64,000 nt of DNA, from NCBI RefSeq assembly GCF_025244685.1, contig NZ_CP104202.1:498323-562322 (forward strand). The letters are read 5' to 3'. The notes under the pieces are model-generated. The model saw only the letters and a program-made list of their open reading frames with translations, made no database searches and was not told the DNA's origin. This document shows positions 57,673 through 64,000 of the stretch, piece by piece. Position numbers and translations under genes: made by a program. Each line of letters begins with the position of its first letter. Positions within the stretch are counted from its first letter, which is position 1. This DNA is from Chlorobaculum sp. MV4-Y (lineage in GTDB: Bacteria; Bacteroidota; Chlorobiia; Chlorobiales; Chlorobiaceae).

Positions 57673-58570
57673 CGTTACCTTCATTTTCAATCCCGCTGCC
57701 GACAAGGGGCGCGCCGCCTCGAAAGCCGATCTCATCGAGCGCTCGCTCGCGCACTTCGAGACGGCGTCGCTTGAAACGACGCGCTTCGCCGGACACGCCG
57801 GCGAGATCGCCCGCGCCGCCGCCCGAGATGGCGCGACGCTCATCGCCTGCGGCGGCGACGGTACGCTCAACGAGGTGGTCAACGCCGTCGCGGGTCAGGC
57901 GGTGAAGATCGGGGTTCTGCCGGTCGGATCAGCCAACGATTTCCTCAAAACCTTCAATCCCTCGACAAAAGAGCACGAGGCGCGCATCCGCGGCTTTGCT
58001 GGATCGGCCAGCCGCCGCGTCGATCTCGGCAAGGTCGAGTTCGGCGGGGGCGAGTCGCGCTACTTCGTCAACTCCATCGGCATCGGCTTTACTGGGCGGA
58101 TTGCCAGCACGGTGAAGGCGACGCCGTGGCTGAGAGGCGAACTCTCGTATGCCTGGGCGCTGGTGAAGGTGCTTTTGGGTTATAGTGCTGTAAAAATGCA
58201 TATTACGCTCGATACCGTTGAGGGGATGGTTGATCTATACGAGCCGGTGTTCGCCTTTTCGGTCTCCAACGGAAAGGTCGAGGGTGGGAAGTTCCGCATC
58301 TCGCCGGATGCCGATCCATGCGACGGGCTACTCGATGTGTGCATTCTCAAGGCGATCCCCAAATGGCGCTTGCCCGGATATGTGCTGAAATATCTGAAGG
58401 GGAGCCAGATTTACGATTCCAAAGTCATCTACTGCAAGGCAAAGTCGGTCAATGTGTTCCTCTCCGTAAGCGAGGCCATGCACATGGATGGCGAGGTGAT
58501 CGACAAGGCTGGCGGCGCAATCGCCATTACCGCCGAGCCGCTCGCGGTCGAGATGCTTTACGAGCCATAA
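57662..58570 (+). CDS. Diacylglycerol/lipid kinase family protein
   Basis: This 302-residue protein (from ATG 57662) has the lipid kinase signature CGGDGTLNEVVNAV near residue 62 and PVGSANDFLKTF near 85. The family phosphorylates lipids such as diacylglycerol (YegS/BmrU type), and the substrate here is unknown. It overlaps the 3' end of the upstream phosphatase-like gene by 11 bases, so the two are translationally coupled. The GlmU-like gene follows after 16 bases, making a three-gene operon. Confidence 0.92.
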   Translation: MGGSVTFIFNPAADKGRAASKADLIERSLAHFETASLETTRFAGHAGEIARAAARDGATLIACGGDGTLNEVVNAVAGQAVKIGVLPVGSANDFLKTFNPSTKEHEARIRGFAGSASRRVDLGKVEFGGGESRYFVNSIGIGFTGRIASTVKATPWLRGELSYAWALVKVLLGYSAVKMHITLDTVEGMVDLYEPVFAFSVSNGKVEGGKFRISPDADPCDGLLDVCILKAIPKWRLPGYVLKYLKGSQIYDSKVIYCKAKSVNVFLSVSEAMHMDGEVIDKAGGAIAITAEPLAVEMLYEP

Positions 58571-58586
58571 CGAAAAATCGATTCCC

Positions 58587-59822
58587 ATGCAGGTCATCAT
58601 TTTTGAAGACGAAAAAACGCCCCGCTTCACGCCGCTCGCCGACCTGAAGCCGGTGTACAATCTCGTGACCGGTTGCCATTCGCTCAGGGAGCGCTTCGTC
58701 GCGGCCTTCGGCGGTCGGCAGATGCTCACCTGGCACTTGCGCCGCCACATCGCGCCGTGGTTTGCGGAGGCCAATCCCGGCTCGGTGGTCAACAGCGTTC
58801 TGGAGGATGAGGTGCTGCTGGTCAACGGGCGGCTCATCTGCGATGCGGCGGTGACGCAGTTCATCGACGCGGAGCGGATCGCGTTGGGCGAGGCTATCGT
58901 TCAGAACGGCAATCTCCTCTTCTGCCGCACTAAGGCCGAGCCGCTTCATGTTTTAAATACGGTGTTTCCGGATACCATCGATGGCATGATGCTGGCCGGT
59001 GCGTTCTCCTGCGTCGAAGTTTCCGGGTTCCGTTTGATCGAGAATCTCTGGGATCCCGTGACGATGCACCCGGCGATGATGCGCGAGGACGGCGAGGCTC
59101 TGGCGCTCGGACGCATCGACGGCGAGGTGCATCCGTCAGCGATTCTTGTCAATCCGTCCGCGATCACCGTCGAAAAGGGCGCGGAGGTGAAGGCCGGAGC
59201 GGTGCTCGACGCCTCGGACGGCTTTATCTTTATTTGCGCGCGCGCGGTGGTGGAGCCGGTGGCGCTGCTGATGGAGAACGTCTTTATCGCGCCGGGCGCG
59301 AGGGTGAAGAGTGGCGCGAGGATTTACAGCAACGTCTTTGTCGGCGGCGGCGTGAAGGCAGGCGGCGAGATCGAGGATTCGATCATGGAGCCGTTCTCGA
59401 ACAAGCAGCACGACGGCTTCCTCGGCCACTCCTACATTTCGAGCTGGTGCAACCTCGGCGCGGGCACCGACACCTCCGACCTCAAGAACAACTACAGCCA
59501 GGTGAGCATCGAGACCGCGCACGGCAAAATAGCCACCGGCCAGCAGTTCCTCGGCCTGTTGATGGGCGAGCACTCGAAATGCTCCATCGGCACCCGCTTC
59601 AACACCGGCACGGTGGTCGGCACTTCGTCCAACATCTTCGGCAACGGAATGCCCGCGAAGTACGTCCCGTCATTCTCCTGGGGCGACGGGAACACCGGCA
59701 CGTCACGATACGAAGCCGACAAAGCTGTCGAGACGGCGCGAAAGGTGATGGCGCGACGCAAGGTCGAGATGAGCGCGGCGTATGAGGAGATGTTGAGGGC
59801 GGTGGCAGGGGAGTCGGAGTAA
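58587..59822 (+). CDS. Alternative GlmU-type UDP-N-acetylglucosamine diphosphorylase / acetyltransferase
   Basis: This 411-residue protein has an N-terminal nucleotidyltransferase-like part (ADLKPVYNLVTGCHSLRER) and a C-terminal left-handed beta-helix (about 185-385) rich in hexapeptide repeats, ending GMPAKYVPSFSWGDG. This matches the alternative GlmU family of Bacteroidetes and Chlorobi, proposed to make UDP-GlcNAc for peptidoglycan. Activity is inferred, not shown. The gene is the last core gene before the mobile patch. Confidence 0.87.
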   Translation: MQVIIFEDEKTPRFTPLADLKPVYNLVTGCHSLRERFVAAFGGRQMLTWHLRRHIAPWFAEANPGSVVNSVLEDEVLLVNGRLICDAAVTQFIDAERIALGEAIVQNGNLLFCRTKAEPLHVLNTVFPDTIDGMMLAGAFSCVEVSGFRLIENLWDPVTMHPAMMREDGEALALGRIDGEVHPSAILVNPSAITVEKGAEVKAGAVLDASDGFIFICARAVVEPVALLMENVFIAPGARVKSGARIYSNVFVGGGVKAGGEIEDSIMEPFSNKQHDGFLGHSYISSWCNLGAGTDTSDLKNNYSQVSIETAHGKIATGQQFLGLLMGEHSKCSIGTRFNTGTVVGTSSNIFGNGMPAKYVPSFSWGDGNTGTSRYEADKAVETARKVMARRKVEMSAAYEEMLRAVAGESE

Positions 59823-59948
59823 CTTTGCTGCCAACTCATAGTGCTCGCTGGCATTTCTTGCCATCTTTGGATTAAATTGTTTCAAGTTTCTCCTTAGTCA
59901 ATTCGTAGCCTCCCAACCTTACGGATTTGATCTTATTTGTTAACATTT

Positions 59949-59989
59949 ATGCGAACCATTGAGTTTTTCAAGACATCAACTGGTAAAAG
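59949..59989 (+). pseudogene. 5' end of a probable HigB/Gp49-type toxin gene, cut by an IS
   Basis: ATG 59949 reads MRTIEFFKTSTGK and then runs into the IS end at 59990. This short start closely resembles N-termini of phage Gp49-like/HigB RNase toxins, which typically begin with a hydrophobic TIEFFKT and GKSPV. The rest of the gene is not found on the other side of the IS array. Only 13 codons remain, so the family is tentative. Confidence 0.4.
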
Positions 59990-60038
59990 TGAGGTACTCC
60001 CCAGTTATAGGACAGCTATCGAGAGAAAATAAGTTTGT

Positions 60039-60910
60039 TCATGCGGCTTTCGGAATCAGTCGTTTATTGGCAGAATAGACTTTTGCCGGAACCTGACCAT
60101 CAAGCGCTTTGTGGCGACGAACCGTGTTGTAGTCGTTGAACCAATGCTTCAGGCCTTTGTAGAGTTCGAGACCATCGGCTGGTGGGTTCAGGTAAATGTA
60201 CTCATACTTGACGCTCCGCCATAACCGTTCGATGAAGACGTTGTCAATTGCTCGGCCTTTGCCATCCATGGAGAGTGCAGACTTGGACTCTGTGATGACG
60301 GCTTCGGCAAAGACCTCGCTGGTGAACTGGCTGCCCTGATCGGTGTTGAGAATCTTGGGTGCCCCGTGCAACCGCACGGCTTCAAGCAAGACCTCGGCAC
60401 ACCATTTGGCATCCATGGTATTCAACACCGACCAGTTCAGCACTTAGCGGCTTTTCAGGTCAATGATGGCCATCAGGTACATGAATCCATGGGCCATCGG
60501 CACATAGGTGATATCAGTTGCCCAAACATGGTCGCTGTGCTTGATCGCAAGTCCCCGGAGCAGATACGGATAGACCTTATGGCCCGGCGCCGGTTTCGAG
60601 GTGTTCGGCTTGGGGCCGATGGCTTCCAGACCCATAAGGCGATAGAGCCGCCGTACCCGTTTGAGGTTGATCTTGTAGCCTTTGTCCATACTCAGCCATT
60701 GCCACATACGGTAAACGCCGTAGTATGGCCTCAGCAGGTACTGCTCATCAATCAGCCGCATGAGCTCACGATTCAGCTTCGAGGTCTTTATCGGCTGATA
60801 ATACAGGCCTGATCGGTGGATCGAAAGCAGGTCGCACTGGCGTTGCATGCTGATACCGCTATGTTCTTTCTCAACCATGGAGCGTCGTTCCGAGAGCGAT
60901 TTTACGACTG
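60039..60910 (-). pseudogene. IS3-family transposase OrfB with a nonsense codon
   Basis: The frame, entered by -1 slippage at the A9 run, contains the rve/DDE core: D in TDITYVPMAHG, D in NTDQGSQFTSE and E in FIERLWRSVKYE. A TAA at 60444-60446 interrupts it after MAIIDLKSR; copy 2 has TAT (tyrosine) at this position. The protein is therefore cut between the first and second catalytic aspartates. Confidence 0.88.
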
Positions 60911-61192
60911 CAATTTTTTTTTGAGCCAGTCGACCTCAACCTTCAATTGGCCGATGGTTTTGTAGAGTTCTTCGCTCTCCTGCTGATAATCCTGCTCGGT
61001 TTTCCTAGCCTTTTCACCTTTCGAAAAGACATCGGAGGTCTTGTCGAGGAACTCCCGTTTCCATTGAGTGATCTGGTTCGGATGAAGCTCATGCTTCTGG
61101 GCGAGTTCTGCCATGGGAAGCCGTTCACTGAGGGCTTCCAGGACGACCTTTGTTTTGAATTCAGGCGTAAACTTGCGGCGTGTTTGTTTCAT
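60902..61192 (-). CDS. IS3-family transposase OrfA
   Basis: This 96-residue protein has an N-terminal HTH (KFTPEFKTKVVLEALSER, with AELAQKHELHPNQITQWKRE) and a leucine-zipper-like tail (IGQLKVEVDWLKKKLQ). It ends at an A9 run where a -1 frameshift would lead into orfB, the usual way IS3 elements make the OrfAB transposase. The reading frame is intact. Confidence 0.93.
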   Translation of the reverse strand: MKQTRRKFTPEFKTKVVLEALSERLPMAELAQKHELHPNQITQWKREFLDKTSDVFSKGEKARKTEQDYQQESEELYKTIGQLKVEVDWLKKKLQS

Positions 61193-61255
61193 AGTGACTG
61201 CTGGGTTTTTGTTGATCCAATTTAACCAGCCGTCCTATTTTTGGGGAGTATCTCA

Positions 61256-62122
61256 GTATCAGCATGCAACGCCAGTGCGACCTGCTTTCGATCCACCGAT
61301 CAGGCCTGTATTATCAGCCGATAAAGACCTCGAAGCTGAATCGTGAGCTCATGCGGCTGATTGATGAGCAGTACCTGCTGAGGCCATACTACGGCGTTTA
61401 CCGTATGTGGCAATGGCTGAGTATGGACAAAGGCTACAAGATCAACCTCAAACGGGTACGGCGGCTCTATCGCCTTATGGGTCTGGAAGCCATCGGCCCC
61501 AAGCCGAACACCTCGAAACCGGCGCCGGGCCATAAGGTCTATCCGTATCTGCTCCGGGGACTTGTGATCAGGCACAGTGTCCATGATTGGGCAGCTGATA
61601 TCACTTATGTGCCGATGGCCCATGGATTCATGTACCTGATGGCCATCATCGACCTGAAAAGCCGCTATGTGCTGAACTGGTCGGTGTCGAATACCATGGA
61701 TGCCAAATGGTGTGCCGAGGTCTTGCTTGAAGCCGTGCGGTTGCACGGGGCACCCAAGATTCTCAACACCGATCAGGGCAGCCAGTTCACCAGCGAGGTC
61801 TTTGCCGAAGCCGTCATCACAGAGTCCAAGTCTGCACTCTCCATGGATGGCAAAGGCCGAGCAATTGACAACGTCTTCATCGAACGGTTATGGCGGAGCG
61901 TCAAGTATGAGTACATTTACCTGAACCCACCAGCCGATGGTCTCGAACTCTACAAAGGCCTGAAGCATTGGTTCAACGACTACAACACGGTTCGTCGCCA
62001 CAAAGCGCTTGATGGTCAGGTTCCGGCAAAAGTCTATTCTGCCAATAAACGACTGATTCCGAAAGCCGCATGAACAAACTTATTTTCTCTCGATAGCTGT
62101 CCTATAACTGGGGAGTACCTCA
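61256..62122 (+). mobile_element. Truncated inverted IS3-family copy (copy 2)
   Basis: These 867 bases match the orfB-side part of copy 1 (59990-60856) in opposite orientation and end with the same terminal repeat at 62122. orfA and the first part of orfB are missing; the break lies directly at the end of copy 1. Together the copies form an 867-base inverted repeat around a 399-base spacer. Confidence 0.88.
61264..62073 (+). pseudogene. Transposase OrfB, 5'-truncated, in the inverted IS copy
   Basis: This 269-residue open frame begins at an internal methionine and lacks the OrfB N-terminus. It keeps all three catalytic residues (WAADITYVP, NTDQGSQF, FIERLWRSVKYE) and has tyrosine where copy 1 has a stop. 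It differs from copy 1 at a cluster of sites around IRHSVHDWAADI. Without orfA it cannot form the OrfAB fusion. Confidence 0.85.
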
Positions 62123-62284
62123 CACTTTGTGGGTGGCGGCCTTCAATTTGTTATCAAAATTTCATCACATTCTTTATATGGCGTGCGGCCAAAAGCAATG
62201 AGATTTGGTGCTTCTTTTAATGTTCCGGCGCTTGATATCGTAGATTTACCAAGTCTTCGAGAAATATTTAAAGGTAATAGGTAA
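62123..62284 (+). pseudogene. 3' end of an unknown cassette-like gene
   Basis: Directly after the IS end, a frame reads HFVGGGLQFVIKISSHSLYG and ends PSLREIFKGNR followed by TAA at 62282-62284. Its composition is protein-like and the stop abuts an attC-like site by one base, as in integron gene cassettes. The upstream part was removed by the IS array. The family is unknown. Confidence 0.55.
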
Positions 62285-62348
62285 GCCCTAACAAGTCGTT
62301 CAAGCCGACGGCGCTACGCGCCGCGCCGCGGCTTAACTCCAGCGTTAT
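62285..62348 (+). other. Integron attC-like recombination site
   Basis: The sequence begins GCCCTAACAAGTCGTTCAAG and ends GGCTTAACTCCAGCGTTAT. The inner arms AAGCCG/CGGCTT pair and the outer core CCTAAC faces GTTA, with a GC-rich central loop of about 20 bases. This is the architecture of an integron cassette attC site (59-base element). The right core is not a perfect GTTRRRY, so activity is uncertain. No integron integrase is in the window. Confidence 0.75.
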
Positions 62349-62356
62349 GATCCACG

Positions 62357-62989
62357 ATGAACTACGATCATCAAAAACATCATCGCCACTCGATTCGGTT
62401 GGCCGAGTATGACTATTCAAAAGGCGGCGCGTATTTCGTAACGATTTGCACTCGAAACGGCGATCAGATATTGGTAAACCCACCAAAACCTATACATCCT
62501 GTAGGGGTAGCCCTCGCGGCTACCCATTCTCCTGAAACGCCTCCCAATCTCGAATCCAACCTCAAACCCGACACTGCACACCTGTTAGAACTGACGCCAA
62601 TCGGTGAAATTGTGAATCGCAATTGGCGAACGTTGCCCGAACGTTTTCCGATGCTGTCGTTGGACGAATATGTGATTATGCCGAATCACCTCCATGGCAT
62701 TGTGGTCATCAATGAACAGGATCAATCGGAGCAGTGTGATGCCGAAAAGAGGGTAGGCGCGAGGCCTACCCCTACACTTGGTGCGGTGGTTGGGGCGTTT
62801 AAATCGATGTCGGTCCACGATGTTCTTGTTTACATAGAAGAGAACGGTTTGGATATGATCGGGAAAATCTGGCAGCGGAACTACTTTGAACGGGTCATCA
62901 GAAATGAACGTGATCTGGACAACATCAGAACCTATATCAGAAACAATCCCAGGAATTGGGACCGAGACGACGAAAATCCGGCAAGGTAA
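62357..62989 (+). CDS. REP-associated tyrosine transposase (RAYT), Y1 family
   Basis: This 210-residue protein has the Y1 transposase core: the HUH motif H111-L-H113 in MPNHLHGIVV, GGAYFVTICTRN near residue 24, and IWQRNYFERVIRNE near 171, whose tyrosine (Y176) is a candidate nucleophile. RAYTs mobilise short REP hairpins. The ATG lies ten bases after the attC-like site. Two REP-like hairpins lie inside the coding sequence, translated in frame as PVGVALAATHS and KRVGARPTPT. Confidence 0.9.
   Translation: MNYDHQKHHRHSIRLAEYDYSKGGAYFVTICTRNGDQILVNPPKPIHPVGVALAATHSPETPPNLESNLKPDTAHLLELTPIGEIVNRNWRTLPERFPMLSLDEYVIMPNHLHGIVVINEQDQSEQCDAEKRVGARPTPTLGAVVGAFKSMSVHDVLVYIEENGLDMIGKIWQRNYFERVIRNERDLDNIRTYIRNNPRNWDRDDENPAR
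62500..62525 (+). repeat. REP-like hairpin inside the RAYT gene (unit 1)
   Basis: GGGTAGCC and GGCTACCC form a perfect eight-base stem with a CTCGC loop, preceded by TGTAG. The hairpin lies within the open reading frame. Confidence 0.75.
62751..62776 (-). repeat. REP-like hairpin inside the RAYT gene (unit 2, inverted)
   Basis: GGGTAGGC and GCCTACCC form a perfect eight-base stem with a five-base loop and are followed by CTACA. It is the inverted counterpart of unit 1, so the pair flanks about 225 bases of coding sequence. Confidence 0.75.
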
Positions 62990-63165
62990 TCGCAACGGCG
63001 ATCCAATATCCTCGAAACCAAAAACCTGCTGTAGGGGTAGCCCTCGCGGCTACCCCTTCTTACGAATCTCCTCCCAATCCCAATTCCGAACCCGACACTG
63101 CACTTCTATTCGAACTGGCTCCAATCGGCAAAATCGTTGATAGCCACGATAAAGTGTGCGCCTAA
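62990..63165 (+). pseudogene. Partial duplicate of the RAYT gene with a third REP hairpin
   Basis: From about 63020 the sequence again reads VGVALAATPSYESPPN and then EPDTALLFELAPIGKIVDSH, a degenerate copy of RAYT residues about 49-88. A third hairpin (GGGTAGCC/GGCTACCC) at 63031-63056 has the same orientation as unit 1. The copy is followed by a perfect 14-base inverted repeat. Confidence 0.7.
63031..63056 (+). repeat. REP-like hairpin downstream of the RAYT gene (unit 3)
   Basis: Same sequence and orientation as unit 1: TGTAGGGG, stem GGGTAGCC/GGCTACCC and a CTCGC loop. It lies in the duplicated fragment. Confidence 0.75.
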
Positions 63166-63168
63166 GGT

Positions 63169-63202
63169 CTTATAAGTCCTATACGATAATAGGACTTATA
63201 AG
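63169..63202. repeat. Perfect 14-base inverted repeat between the mobile patch and thiC
   Basis: CTTATAAGTCCTAT and ATAGGACTTATAAG surround a six-base loop, followed by GGAGGG. It is AT-rich and lacks a T-run. It may be the 3'-end hairpin of thiC (minus strand) or a border of the mobile region. Confidence 0.6.
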
Positions 63203-63218
63203 GAGGGAAACTCTACGA

Positions 63219-64000
<782 letters not shown>

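Larger units (their letters stand above)
59990..61255 (-). mobile_element. Complete IS3-family element (copy 1)
   Basis: The 1266-base element has imperfect terminal inverted repeats of about 28 bases: TGAGGTACTCCCCAGTTATA at the left and, on the complement of the right end, TGAGATACTCCCCAAAAATA. It carries orfA and orfB on the minus strand. Its right end touches a truncated second copy in opposite orientation. Matching target-site duplications could not be found. orfB contains a nonsense codon, so it is probably not autonomous. Confidence 0.9.

Noticed and set aside
62500-63056. CRISPR array from the three similar hairpins
   Set aside because: The units vary in orientation and spacing and lie partly within a transposase gene, which fits REP elements.

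Overview
The window reads as chromosome of a green sulfur bacterium (Chlorobi, most like Chlorobaculum). The best lineage markers are a bacteriochlorophyll a synthase (bchG), a pyruvate:ferredoxin oxidoreductase, an alternative GlmU of the Bacteroidetes/Chlorobi type, a two-gene glycine decarboxylase (gcvPA form) and a split carbamoyl-phosphate synthase large subunit. Core genes are GC-rich, densely packed and often separated by clear stem-loop terminators. No rRNA, tRNA or CRISPR array was recognised.

Layout. 1-4.8 kb: the N-terminal part of pyruvate:ferredoxin oxidoreductase, rlmB, gcvH-gcvPA, dapA. 5-9.6 kb: a 1510-residue SF1 helicase with a C-terminal nuclease-like domain, then a frameshifted lipoprotein gene. 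10.5-31 kb: housekeeping and metabolism (recN, tatA, psd, tilS, rnhA, rpmB, bchG, trpD, a prolidase-like peptidase, cutA, holB, ilvE, a PPi-type pfk, a LolE-like permease, ispF, a DUF4407 membrane protein, pyrD, glgP). 30.7-38.2 kb: a metallophosphoesterase, two ferritin-like genes, a putative molybdenum-cofactor carrier protein, the C-terminal half of carB, ribBA-glyA. 38.3-39.3 kb: an AT-rich DUF2971 gene. 39.4-44.3 kb: dnaG and an exbB-exbD-exbD-tonB operon. 44.5-47.3 kb: an AT-rich island whose genes are broken by frameshifts. 47.4-54.1 kb: frr, rpmE, recG, rsgA, an aldehyde dehydrogenase, a DUF1848 gene. 54.2-57 kb: two tandem paralogous coiled-coil/HTH regulators. 57.1-59.8 kb: a phosphatase-like protein, a lipid kinase and the alternative GlmU. 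59.9-63.2 kb: a mobile patch. The window ends inside thiC.

The accessory parts are the most informative. Between the GlmU-like gene and thiC lies a small wreck of mobile elements: the first codons of what looks like a HigB/Gp49-type toxin gene, a complete IS3-family element whose orfB has a nonsense codon, an 867-bp partial copy of the same element in inverted orientation, the 3' end of an unknown gene followed directly by an integron attC-like site, and a REP-associated tyrosine transposase (RAYT) gene that carries two REP-like hairpins inside its own reading frame and is followed by a third hairpin and a partial duplicate of itself.

The AT-rich island at 44.5-47 kb holds an AlbA_2-type gene split by one frameshift. 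It also holds three adjacent open frames that join into one protein of about 405 residues if one A is restored in each of two homopolymer runs. These, plus a CCC-run frameshift in the lipoprotein gene near 9.7 kb, could be real decay or sequencing error, which resequencing would settle. Other oddities include a low-molecular-weight phosphatase whose catalytic arginine is a cysteine and a primase lacking three of four zinc ligands.
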